21,346 nucleotides of DNA from Candidatus Nitrosopumilus sp. (GTDB taxonomy: Archaea > Thermoproteota > Nitrososphaeria > Nitrososphaerales > Nitrosopumilaceae): NCBI GenBank assembly GCA_016784625.1, contig JADHUF010000012.1, positions 1-21,346 on the forward strand. Direction: 5' to 3'. The translations under genes were made by a program, and so were the position numbers. This document shows, one piece after another, positions 12,478 through 21,053 of this stretch. The notes under the pieces are model-generated. The model made no database searches. It saw only the letters and a list, made by a program, of their open reading frames with translations, and was not told where the DNA came from. Position 1 is the first letter of the stretch. Every line of letters starts with the position of its first letter.

Positions 12478-13329
12478 TTGGATAGAAAAAATATTGAAGT
12501 AAATCCATTACTCGAAACCTATGGTAAGTATATCAAAAAAATAGATCAGGCTTTAGAAAAAGAATTATCTCTTTATTCAGAATCAGAATTCATTGAACCA
12601 CTAAAGTATTCCTTAGATGGCGGAAAACGAATCAGACCAATTATTTTGACTTTAGCTGCTGAATGTGTGGGTAAAATTGATGAAAATGTATTTGCAGCAT
12701 CTTGTGCTGTTGAGTTTTTGCATATGGAATCAATAATTCACGATGATATTATCGATAATGAAACTATGAGAAGGCAAAAGGATCCATTTCATATTAAATT
12801 TGGATACAATACAAGTGTCCTAACAGGAGATTTTGTTCTAGGATTAATTCTTGCAATATCTTCTAGATTAGATAATGCCAGAATTACAAAAGATTTGGCC
12901 ACCACTGCTATGTTAATGAGTGAAGGAGAAATGATTGAAAGCAGACTAGAGACTAGTGAGGATGTTACATTTGATGATTATCTCAAAGTAATTGAATACA
13001 AGACAGCAACAGCGTTTGAAGTTGCAGCTAGAGCAGGTGCAATTATTGTAAATGGAACAGAAGACCAAATTGAAGCATTAACTGGATATGGTAAAAATAT
13101 CGGAATTGCATATCAAATTAGAGATGATTTGTTAGATTGGAAAAATGAAGATAAATTGTTTAATCTTTTAATTAAGAAAAGCTCAGACCCAAGAGATGTA
13201 TTTGATAAAATGGAAGATATGCTAAAAGAGTATTCTGAAAGAGCAAGAAGTAGTTTGAGAAAGCTTCCAGACAATAATGCAAAAATAAATCTAGATAATT
13301 TAATTAAATTTACTTCGTTTAAGGCATAA
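12478..13329 (+). CDS. Polyprenyl (geranylgeranyl-type) diphosphate synthase, short form
   Basis: A trans-prenyltransferase that condenses isopentenyl diphosphate with allylic diphosphates, supplying chains for archaeal lipids, quinones or carotenoids. It has GGKRIRP (48-54), the first aspartate-rich motif HDDIID (Asp89, Asp90, Asp93) followed by RR (98-99), YKTA (Lys175) and the second motif RDDLLD (Asp216, Asp217, Asp220). At 283 residues it is about 40 shorter than most archaeal enzymes. The expected G-K-x-x-G-x-D-x-x-E-G-K-x-T-L-P-like stretch after the second motif is missing and is replaced by NEDKLFNLLIKKSSDPRD. Product length cannot be predicted. The start is a TTG; no in-frame ATG lies near it. 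It begins 42 nt after the tRNA-Glu CCA and overlaps the convergent nuoN by 11 bp. Confidence 0.88.
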   Translation: MDRKNIEVNPLLETYGKYIKKIDQALEKELSLYSESEFIEPLKYSLDGGKRIRPIILTLAAECVGKIDENVFAASCAVEFLHMESIIHDDIIDNETMRRQKDPFHIKFGYNTSVLTGDFVLGLILAISSRLDNARITKDLATTAMLMSEGEMIESRLETSEDVTFDDYLKVIEYKTATAFEVAARAGAIIVNGTEDQIEALTGYGKNIGIAYQIRDDLLDWKNEDKLFNLLIKKSSDPRDVFDKMEDMLKEYSERARSSLRKLPDNNAKINLDNLIKFTSFKA

Positions 13330-14803
13330 GACCCAAACTAATTACTGGTGTTGCTAATTCTACAAATTTAAGCAATGGTTCTGGATATACACCAAATCCT
13401 ATCAAGAAGATTGTTGAGAAAATCATAACAGCCATAATTGATTTTGGTTCTGCAATTCTCTTTTCTGTTTCTCCTTCAAAGTACATCTTTCTTGTAATCC
13501 AACCATAGTAAGCAAGTGATAATGCACTGTTAAGAACACCAGCAATTGCAAGCCATGGTGCCCACCATAATGCAGAACCAGCATCTAATGCACTACCAAA
13601 TAACATCAATTTACTCCAAAATCCTGAAAGTGGTGGAACACCAGCCAATGCAAATAAAGCGATAACCAAGCCTAGAGCAGTAATTGGCATTCGTCTTCCA
13701 AGTCCTTGTAGTTTATCGATATGAGTAACAGCAAGAGTTGTAACAATTCCTGCAATTGCAATAAAGGCTGCAGCCTTCATTACTGCGTGATTCATAATGT
13801 GATACAAAGAGCCTTGTAAGCCAAGAGAACTGTATGGTGCAACTGCCAGTCCAATCAAAATGTATCCAGCATGTGCAATACTAGAATACGCCAACATTCT
13901 AGAGATGTTCTTTTGCATAATTGCAGCAATATTACCAATGGTCATTGTCATTACTGCAATAATTCCAAGTGCTAATGTCCAATCAAGATGTAAAACAACC
14001 ATTCCAAGAACTACAATTCTTATTGTTGCAGCAAATCCTGCTTTTTTTGTTGCAGCTGCAAGAAGTGCAGTGATTGGTGATGGTGCACCTTCATAAGTAT
14101 CAGGAAGCCATTGATGGAAAGGTACAAGTCCCATTTTGAATCCGAATCCTGCAATAAACATTCCAACAGAAAGTAATGCAAGTGGCAATAGAGAAGGATC
14201 AAGTGTAGAATAACCTTGTATTACTTCGCCAATATTTGTAGAACCAGTTAATCCATATGAAATTGAAATTCCGTAAACTATGATTGCAGAAGATAATGCA
14301 CCAAACAAGAAATATTTTAGAGCAGCCTCATTTGAGCTTGGGTTCTTTTTCATAAATCCAACCAAAATGTATGTTGGAATACTCATTAATTCCCATGCAA
14401 CAAACAACATTACCAAGTCAGTAGAATATGCTACTAACACCATACCAATTGTTGCCAGTAAAATTAGAGAATAGTATACAGCAGGAGAGTTATGTTTTCT
14501 CATGTAATTAAAAGAGCCAACAGTTGTGAACAAAGCAACAACTAGCATTGCTATTGCAAAGAATCCACCAAATGCATCATCAACTAATACATCTTCCGAG
14601 AAAAGAGCTGCTGTTGCTACATTATCATTGATGAATTGATATCCAACATATCCCATGGACACAATTAATGCTGCAAAGGCAATTACAGCATAAAACGAGT
14701 TAGAACCTTGTTCTTTTCTTGCAATACTAATGATTGGAAGAATAATTCCAACGGTTCCTAGAATTGCCATTATTACCAATGGGGTAGAAGTAATCTCTAA
14801 CAT
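13319..14803 (-). CDS. nuoN: NADH-quinone oxidoreductase-type subunit N
   Basis: One of the three antiporter-like proton-pumping subunits of complex I, an integral membrane protein of 494 residues with about 14 hydrophobic helices. VAWELMSIPTYILVGF (136-150) carries the conserved TM5 Glu138. HQWLPDTYEGAPSP (230-243) and AATKKAGF (250-257, Lys253/254) form the central lysine region. It is the last gene of the visible nuo cluster. AGGTGAT, overlapping the nuoL TAG, acts as a likely Shine-Dalgarno about 7 nt before its ATG. Its 3' end overlaps the convergent prenyl synthase by 11 bp. Confidence 0.95.
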   Translation of the reverse strand: MLEITSTPLVIMAILGTVGIILPIISIARKEQGSNSFYAVIAFAALIVSMGYVGYQFINDNVATAALFSEDVLVDDAFGGFFAIAMLVVALFTTVGSFNYMRKHNSPAVYYSLILLATIGMVLVAYSTDLVMLFVAWELMSIPTYILVGFMKKNPSSNEAALKYFLFGALSSAIIVYGISISYGLTGSTNIGEVIQGYSTLDPSLLPLALLSVGMFIAGFGFKMGLVPFHQWLPDTYEGAPSPITALLAAATKKAGFAATIRIVVLGMVVLHLDWTLALGIIAVMTMTIGNIAAIMQKNISRMLAYSSIAHAGYILIGLAVAPYSSLGLQGSLYHIMNHAVMKAAAFIAIAGIVTTLAVTHIDKLQGLGRRMPITALGLVIALFALAGVPPLSGFWSKLMLFGSALDAGSALWWAPWLAIAGVLNSALSLAYYGWITRKMYFEGETEKRIAEPKSIMAVMIFSTIFLIGFGVYPEPLLKFVELATPVISLGLMP

Positions 14804-14813
14804 CTCATATCAC

Positions 14814-16910
14814 CTATATCAACAATATCAGGACTAAGAATAGTAATCCTGCTCCAAATACAAATAGATATGATTGTGAAACACCAGTTTGAGTTCCTTG
14901 TACAACTCTTGCACTCCATAAAACTGCTTTTTGGAATCCATCGTTCATACCGTAATCGATAGCTGTCTTTTCAAAGTATCTGAATACACCTCTTGCCAAC
15001 CATAATGGTGTTGTAACAAAGCACCAGTATATGACGGCATTAAGATACCATCTGTTTAAGAGAAGTTTATGAAATGAATAAAAGACAATGTTAGAATTTA
15101 CAAATTTCACAGGATCAACCCATCTACCAATATAGAAGATGTAACCTAATCCGGCACCTATTGCAAACGCTGCTAATGAAGAACCAACTGCAACAGGATT
15201 AAGTCCTTGTAAGAATTCTGGTAGAATTGATGCCTCTACGACATGATGTTCAGTGTGAATACCAAAAGAATTTTCAAGATAGTCTACAAACGTATGGTGA
15301 AGTCCTTCTTCGAATGATAATCCAATAAGACCAATCCCAATAGTAAGAACTGCAAGAATTCCATATGGAATCCACATTGATATTGGTGCTTCATGAATAT
15401 GATGTCCTTCTTCTTCCATCTTTTCGATGTGTTTGCTCTTCTTTCCAAAGAAAACCATTCCCATCATTCTCATAGTATAGAAAGCGGTAATGACTGCAGT
15501 TAATACAGCAATTGCATATAACGGCATTGCCCATTCATTTCCAGATTCATAGACTGCAGCAAAGATTGCATCCTTACTCCAGAAACCTGTTGTGATAAAT
15601 GGTGCACCCATCAAACCAAGACCAGCTGCCCACATGAATGCATATGTTTTCTTCATCTGTTTTCGTAAACCGCCCATATCTGTCATAAATCTAGAACCAA
15701 CTACATGCAACAGAGAACCTGCTGCCATGAATAATGAAGCTTTGAACATTGCGTGAGAAATTAAATGGAAGAATCCTGCAGTATAACCATCAACATATTG
15801 GTAAGATAATCCTGCAACACCTAATGCCATCATCATATAACCAATTTGAGAACCAGTAGAATAAGCAAGGACTTTCTTTATTTCAGGATTGACCATTCCT
15901 TGTGTTGCAAGTAACAGTGCTGTAATTGCGCCAACCCAAGCAATAATCTCAAAGAATTGATCTGCAAGAATTCCTGCTGCTCCTAATGCAAATACAAGAG
16001 GACCTATTCTTGCAACTAAAAATACACCTGCCTTAACCATAGTAGCTGCGTGAATCAATGCAGATACAGCAGTAGGACCAGTCATTGCTTCTAACAACCA
16101 TTCATTTAGTGGGAATTGTGCCGATTTTCCTACAGCTCCTCCAAAGATTAAGACAAATGCAGGAACCAAAAGTCCTTGAGAGGCCATTGTAACTGCCCAG
16201 TCTGTATCTCCGATTAATTCTTTGAATCCAAAAGTACCTGCATACAAAAATATCAAAAGCATACCTGCAATCATCATTACGTCACCAACTTTGGTCATGA
16301 TGAATGCCTTCATACCAGCATGAGTTGGAGAATAGTAATCTAACATACCAAGAACAGTACGTCCTTCAGTACCAACATGATCTTTCTTCTTATCACGATA
16401 CCAAAAGCTGATCAATGCATATGACGCAAGACCTACACCTTCCCATCCAAAGAATACTTGAAGTAAGTTATCAGATAATACAATCAATTGCATTGAACCA
16501 ATGAAGAACATCATCCAGAACCAGAATCTTGTAATGTCTTTATCGCCTTTCATGTATCCTGTACTGTAAATCAAAATGAGGAATGAAATCCAGCCAACAA
16601 CATTTGACATTATAATAGAGAGTGGATCTGCCAAGACACCAGCTTTGAGACCAAGTGACTCTATCCACGGAATTTGATTATGTATTTCACCTGCCTCTAA
16701 AGCAATTGGAATCATTGATGCTGCAGATAATGTACTCATCAAAGCAAATCCAACAGCAAAATAACCAGTTGCATGTTTTGAAAAGTTACTAGTTACGTTT
16801 TTTGATAATTTAGCAATTCCAGGAATAATTAGAGCTGCTACAAATGGAAGAATCCAAACCAACCAAGCACTTGTTGCTCCAATTTCAAATCCCATTAATT
16901 CAGTTGCCAT
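14814..16910 (-). CDS. nuoL: NADH-quinone oxidoreductase-type subunit L
   Basis: The largest antiporter-like membrane subunit, 698 residues. VFFGWEGVGLASYALISFWY (152-171) has the TM5 glutamate Glu157, and the central part contains ALIHAATMVKAGVFLVAR. The C-terminal third is long. It has a charged, His-rich cytoplasmic or external loop (HIEKMEEEGHHIHEAP, then HTEHHVVEAS) and a final hydrophobic helix, consistent with the lateral HL helix and TM16 that brace NuoM and NuoN. It starts 3 nt after the nuoM stop, so it is probably translationally coupled. Here nuoM precedes nuoL, the reverse of the E. coli L-M-N order. Confidence 0.95.
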   Translation of the reverse strand: MATELMGFEIGATSAWLVWILPFVAALIIPGIAKLSKNVTSNFSKHATGYFAVGFALMSTLSAASMIPIALEAGEIHNQIPWIESLGLKAGVLADPLSIIMSNVVGWISFLILIYSTGYMKGDKDITRFWFWMMFFIGSMQLIVLSDNLLQVFFGWEGVGLASYALISFWYRDKKKDHVGTEGRTVLGMLDYYSPTHAGMKAFIMTKVGDVMMIAGMLLIFLYAGTFGFKELIGDTDWAVTMASQGLLVPAFVLIFGGAVGKSAQFPLNEWLLEAMTGPTAVSALIHAATMVKAGVFLVARIGPLVFALGAAGILADQFFEIIAWVGAITALLLATQGMVNPEIKKVLAYSTGSQIGYMMMALGVAGLSYQYVDGYTAGFFHLISHAMFKASLFMAAGSLLHVVGSRFMTDMGGLRKQMKKTYAFMWAAGLGLMGAPFITTGFWSKDAIFAAVYESGNEWAMPLYAIAVLTAVITAFYTMRMMGMVFFGKKSKHIEKMEEEGHHIHEAPISMWIPYGILAVLTIGIGLIGLSFEEGLHHTFVDYLENSFGIHTEHHVVEASILPEFLQGLNPVAVGSSLAAFAIGAGLGYIFYIGRWVDPVKFVNSNIVFYSFHKLLLNRWYLNAVIYWCFVTTPLWLARGVFRYFEKTAIDYGMNDGFQKAVLWSARVVQGTQTGVSQSYLFVFGAGLLFLVLILLI

Positions 16911-16913
16911 AGT

Positions 16914-18467
16914 CTAAACTCCTAACACTCCATTCATGTACGGCATTATTGTTTTATAGAAAATATCTGGATAAATTCCCAGTACAATAGAAAATCCTGC
17001 CAACACCATCATTGGTGCAGTCATATACCAACTTCCTTCTTTCACATTTTCAAGATGTTCAGGAGTTTTGCCAAAGAATACACGTTTTAACATCCAGAGA
17101 AGATAAGACATTGTAAGAACAGTTGCAACAAGACCTAATCCGAATCCTATTGCTCTAAGAGTAGAACCTTCTTCAAGTGCAGTCTCTAATGCACCAGCAA
17201 AGAGAATCCATTCTCCCATGAAACCACTAGTTGGTGGTATACCCATTATTGTCAATGCACCTATCACTGCACATACTGCTGTAATTGGCATCTTTCCAGC
17301 CAATCCTCCAAGTTTAGAGATACTTCTAGTTCCAACTTTAACGATAATAATTCCAGCCATCATGAAGAGTATGCCTTTTCCAATAGCGTGTGTTACATAC
17401 ATCATCTCTGCACCTGTAAGACCAAGTACAGAAATTGTACCAATACCAAACAAGAGATAACCCATTTGGCTTATACTAGAATAAGCAAGAAGACGTTTCA
17501 AGTCATCTTGCATAAGTGCCATTGCACCACCATAAATCATTGTAACAAGTCCCCAAATGTAGAACCATATTGATAAGTCAGCAAATGTCGCAGGTAAGAA
17601 TTCGACAATTAATCTAAAAATACCATAAGCACCAATTCCGATCATGGCTGGAGACAATAATGCACTGATTGGTGTTGGTGCAGCACCGTGGACATATGGA
17701 AGCCAAATGTGGAACATGAAGACTGCAAGTTTAACACCAAGACCTAATGCAATTGCAACAGCAGAAATCATTGCAATGTCTTGAGGAATTTCTGATTCAT
17801 TAATATCTGCAAAGTCAAAACTTCCAACGGTGAAACCAATCATCAAAAAGCCCAATAGTAAAACAACTGCACCTGCATGAGTCCAAAACAAGAACATCAA
17901 GCCAATCTTTCTTCTATTACCTGCACCCCAAAGAGCAACTAAGAAGAAACCTGGAACTAACATTATTTCAAAGAATACAAAGAATTCAATCAGATTTGTT
18001 GCAAGAACTGTTCCAAGCATTCCCATTGCAAAGAGAAGATAAAGTGCAAAGTAGAGTCCTGATTTAGCATTTACATAATTTGTAAGAGCAGATGATTCAA
18101 CTACTGAAGTTTGTCCGCTTCCAGATGGATTGATGTTTTGTTCTTCTTCGAATTGATGATGAAATATGTGAAGCATGTATGGTTTCGAGTAAAGCACCAA
18201 TATTGTAGATAGAACATAAATCATTATTGCAAAGGGTGATGCTAAACCATCCATCAAGAAACCAAACTCACCAAACTGACTTGTCCATGGATAATGTTCT
18301 TCTACGGTTCCAGAAAGTGCTGCATCAATTATTAGAATTGTTGTGTAAAGTAGAATTGCAAATGTAAACCACATTGCAGGCGTAGGACCTGCCTTTCTTC
18401 CAATAATGTATGCTACAGGAGCTAATAGCAAAGGCAGTATGACTGCCTGTAATAATGCATATTCCAT
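16914..18467 (-). CDS. nuoM: NADH-quinone oxidoreductase-type subunit M
   Basis: An antiporter-like proton-channel subunit of 517 residues. EFFVFFEIMLVPGFFLVALWG (161-181) contains the conserved Glu167, and HIWLPYVHGAAPTPISALL marks the central region. A hydrophilic insertion at about residues 101-136, rich in Glu, Ser and Gln (from HHQFEEEQ to TNYVNAK), sits between two early helices and is longer than in bacterial NuoM. The ATG shares one base with the nuoK stop (TAATG), so translation is coupled. Confidence 0.95.
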   Translation of the reverse strand: MEYALLQAVILPLLLAPVAYIIGRKAGPTPAMWFTFAILLYTTILIIDAALSGTVEEHYPWTSQFGEFGFLMDGLASPFAIMIYVLSTILVLYSKPYMLHIFHHQFEEEQNINPSGSGQTSVVESSALTNYVNAKSGLYFALYLLFAMGMLGTVLATNLIEFFVFFEIMLVPGFFLVALWGAGNRRKIGLMFLFWTHAGAVVLLLGFLMIGFTVGSFDFADINESEIPQDIAMISAVAIALGLGVKLAVFMFHIWLPYVHGAAPTPISALLSPAMIGIGAYGIFRLIVEFLPATFADLSIWFYIWGLVTMIYGGAMALMQDDLKRLLAYSSISQMGYLLFGIGTISVLGLTGAEMMYVTHAIGKGILFMMAGIIIVKVGTRSISKLGGLAGKMPITAVCAVIGALTIMGIPPTSGFMGEWILFAGALETALEEGSTLRAIGFGLGLVATVLTMSYLLWMLKRVFFGKTPEHLENVKEGSWYMTAPMMVLAGFSIVLGIYPDIFYKTIMPYMNGVLGV

Positions 18468-18772
18468 TATCCTTTCAAACTCCTAAAGTCTGCAATATCG
18501 ACATTTTGATACATACGGTAAGCTACGATAATTAATGAAAGTCCAACTGCAACTTCTGCAGCTGCAATTGCAATTGAGAATAAAGCCAAAGTCTGACCAC
18601 CGCTATGAGGTAAGAATCGACCAAATGCAACAAGATTAAGGTTTGCAGCATTAATGATAATTTCAACTGCAAATAACATTCGAATAAAATTACGTTTTAC
18701 TGCAAGACCATAAATGCCTATGCCCAATAAAGCAACAGATACAAGTGTAAAATCAATTAGTTCGCTGGTCAT
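18467..18772 (-). CDS. nuoK: NADH-quinone oxidoreductase-type subunit K
   Basis: A small three-helix subunit of complex I (101 residues from this start) near the quinone and proton transfer path. The two conserved membrane glutamates are visible in FAVEIIINAANLN and AAAEVAVGLSLI, matching the NuoK pattern. I prefer the ATG at 18772 (MTSELIDFTL), because the three extra codons from 18781 (MWR) are only the tail of the overlapping nuoJ region and family proteins start close to the first helix. It overlaps the 3' end of nuoJ by 20 nt. Confidence 0.92.
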   Translation of the reverse strand: MTSELIDFTLVSVALLGIGIYGLAVKRNFIRMLFAVEIIINAANLNLVAFGRFLPHSGGQTLALFSIAIAAAEVAVGLSLIIVAYRMYQNVDIADFRSLKG

Positions 18773-19265
18773 TCTCCACATCCTCTCGTCTAGCTAAAAC
18801 TAATGCTCCAGTTACAGAACCTGCTAAAATCAATCCCATCAAAATCAATACAGGCCAATAATATGTTACAAAGTCTGTACCAATATCTCTAAAATCAACT
18901 GCAGGTTCATCAGTAGTTATTGTTTTAATTCCAGAGTCTATGAATACAGAACCTAATGCTACCATCACTATTAACATCAATCCAATTCCTGCAAACTTTC
19001 TTCTTCTATCTTCAATTTTTTTGAAGATGAGTTCTCTTTTTACTAACATTACAGTAAACAAAATTAAAACAGCGATGGACCCAACATAGACTGCTAGTTG
19101 GAACAACGCAACAAATGGTGCATCTAATAATAAGTAAAATCCAGCAACACCACCAAGTGTTCCCATCAAAGCAATTGAGCCATAAATTAATGATCTCATT
19201 TCAAGTGCAGCAATTGCAGAACCAATTGTAATTACAGTTAATGCAAGAAATACAGCATCAGCCAT
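18753..19265 (-). CDS. nuoJ: NADH-quinone oxidoreductase-type subunit J
   Basis: A membrane subunit of about 170 residues with five hydrophobic helices. APFVALFQLAVYVGSIAVLILF contains the conserved TM3 pi-bulge region with Y-V-G-x-I-A-V-L. The reading frame is open upstream to 19298. I place the start at the ATG at 19265 (MADAVFLALTV), because the upstream residues are hydrophilic and lie inside nuoI, whereas this ATG leads directly into the first helix. It overlaps nuoI by 8 nt. The C-terminal tail is charged (RREDVENDQRTN). Confidence 0.92.
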   Translation of the reverse strand: MADAVFLALTVITIGSAIAALEMRSLIYGSIALMGTLGGVAGFYLLLDAPFVALFQLAVYVGSIAVLILFTVMLVKRELIFKKIEDRRRKFAGIGLMLIVMVALGSVFIDSGIKTITTDEPAVDFRDIGTDFVTYYWPVLILMGLILAGSVTGALVLARREDVENDQRTN

Positions 19266-19755
19266 GTGATGCACCTCTATCAGTGATTTTGATTTCACTG
19301 TCTTGTTGAACGTATGGTTTTACCTGAAGTTGTGCAGGAGTATAGATTAATCCCTCTTTGGAAAATGAAGAAAGTTCATAGTCATTAGTCATGTAAAGTG
19401 CATAAAATGGACATGCATCAACACAAAGACCACAAAAAACACATTTGCCGTAATCAATCTGAGGCATGATTGCTTTTTTGTTTTGTTTATGTTCTTCTGG
19501 AACTTTTACCATTGCAATTGCTTCAGCAACACCTTCACATGCAATAGAGCATAATTGACAACCAGTACAATGATCATGAAATAATAGATGACGTCCCTTT
19601 AGTCCAGCAATTCCAACGCCAGTTGAAGGATCAAATTGATATCCATCACCAACAAACTTTAGTTTCTCTTCAGGATAACGAAGTGTAAATCGCTTTATTG
19701 CAAGATGTTTGATTCCAGAATTTAATGCACGTATGATACCTGTAGCAGTTCCCAT
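19258..19755 (-). CDS. nuoI: NADH-quinone oxidoreductase-type subunit I (2x[4Fe-4S])
   Basis: A ferredoxin-like subunit of the connecting arm that passes electrons towards NuoB. Its 165 residues carry two clusters: CTGCQLCSIAC (Cys63, 66, 69, 73) and CVFCGLCVDACP (Cys105, 108, 111, 115). All eight cysteines are present. The first motif ends C-E rather than the common C-P. The N-terminal amphipathic stretch (residues 1-30) fits the membrane-associating helices of the family. Its ATG shares one base with the nuoH stop (TAATG). Confidence 0.95.
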   Translation of the reverse strand: MGTATGIIRALNSGIKHLAIKRFTLRYPEEKLKFVGDGYQFDPSTGVGIAGLKGRHLLFHDHCTGCQLCSIACEGVAEAIAMVKVPEEHKQNKKAIMPQIDYGKCVFCGLCVDACPFYALYMTNDYELSSFSKEGLIYTPAQLQVKPYVQQDSEIKITDRGASHG

Positions 19756-21053
19756 TATTGTAATCCTCCAGGTCCCAACACTCCAGCGTAAAGCAAGCCT
19801 AGTGCAATAAAGATGTTAACGAAAGCAAGTCCAATAAGTTTAGTCCAACCAAGATTCAACAACAGATCAACTCTAACTCTTGGGAACACACCTCTTGGCA
19901 ATAAAATAAAGAAGATTACTCCAACAGTTTTGAGAACAAACCAAAGTGCACCATTAAGCATTTCTTGTGTAAATAATGGTAATCCAGGAATCTTTGCAGT
20001 AACAGGGCCCATTTCAATTCCATCAGTAAGAATTTCAGCTGGGAATGGAGGTACAACCATTGGACCATGCCAACCAGCAAGGAACAAAACAACAAACAAT
20101 GCAGCAAATGCATAAAGTTTCAGATAGGTTCCTAATTGAACAAGTCCATACATCATTCCAGAAAATTCTGTTAACCAACCAGCTACAATTTCACTTTCTG
20201 CTTCTGGTAAATCAAATGGAATTCTTTCTAATTCTGCAAGCATTGTGATAAAAAATACAATAGCCCCAACTGGTAAAAATACAATCCATGGAAAACTAGA
20301 CTGACTTGCTGCAATTTCAGACAAGTTTAGAGTTCCAGTTAGTATAACAACGCCTAACAAAGACAAGATTAGTGGGATTTCAAATGAAACCATTTGGAAT
20401 AAGGCTCTGATACCTCCAATGAAGGGATACTTGCTGTTTGCAGACCAGGCAGAAAGAATAGTAATGATTGGGAAGAATCCAATTACTGCAAATACTGCAA
20501 GTAATCCTAAATCTACATCTGCAACTACCCAACCAGGAGCTACAGGAATTAATGCAACAAATGCAGCTGCAGTTGCAACAAAGAGTACTGGCGCTGCCCA
20601 GAAAATTGGTTTATCAGCTTTTGCAGGAATAATAATTTCTTTAGAAATTAATTTTAGTCCATCACCCATTAATTGTAAAATACCTTCAACTTTTCCACAG
20701 TAGAATGGACCAACTCTTAGTTGTAATTTTGCAAGCATCTTTCTTTCAACAAAAATTGTTCCAGCAGCAAGTAATGCAGCAAAACCAAATCCAGGAAATG
20801 CCATTATTCTAAACATATCAGTTGCCATAAACGCATGAACTATAGGAAGAACACGTGAAGGATCTGCTAACCAAGTAAATGCAAGAAATGGTGTAAGTAA
20901 CTCACCATCAATTACAGGCATTTCAATTACAAATAAGACCATCATAACTGCTGGAATACCAATCAATACCATTAGTAACAAAGCCCAGAAAGCATTATCA
21001 AATAACGATTTGATAAATTCACTTAGTTTGAATTTTGGTGCAATAACTGACAT
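19755..21053 (-). CDS. nuoH: NADH-quinone oxidoreductase-type subunit H
   Basis: The membrane subunit that forms the quinone-binding cavity with NuoB and NuoD. FVERKMLAKLQLRVGP (101-116) and GDGLKLISKE (130-139) are the matrix-side loop residues near the quinone, and ERIPFDLPEAESEIVAGWLTE is the family signature near 276-296. At 432 residues it is about 100 longer than the E. coli protein. Some of this is an N-terminal extension: an extra hydrophobic segment at 23-45 and a loop to about residue 75 before the usual start. Its ATG follows the nuoD TAA with no gap (TAAATG). Confidence 0.95.
   Translation of the reverse strand: MSVIAPKFKLSEFIKSLFDNAFWALLLMVLIGIPAVMMVLFVIEMPVIDGELLTPFLAFTWLADPSRVLPIVHAFMATDMFRIMAFPGFGFAALLAAGTIFVERKMLAKLQLRVGPFYCGKVEGILQLMGDGLKLISKEIIIPAKADKPIFWAAPVLFVATAAAFVALIPVAPGWVVADVDLGLLAVFAVIGFFPIITILSAWSANSKYPFIGGIRALFQMVSFEIPLILSLLGVVILTGTLNLSEIAASQSSFPWIVFLPVGAIVFFITMLAELERIPFDLPEAESEIVAGWLTEFSGMMYGLVQLGTYLKLYAFAALFVVLFLAGWHGPMVVPPFPAEILTDGIEMGPVTAKIPGLPLFTQEMLNGALWFVLKTVGVIFFILLPRGVFPRVRVDLLLNLGWTKLIGLAFVNIFIALGLLYAGVLGPGGLQ

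Noticed and set aside
13860..14096. Plus-strand frames opposite nuoN, nuoM and nuoH (also near 17218-17460 and 19813-20115)
   Set aside because: Complements of long hydrophobic helices lack stops and yield apparent reading frames. The minus-strand genes explain the sequence fully.
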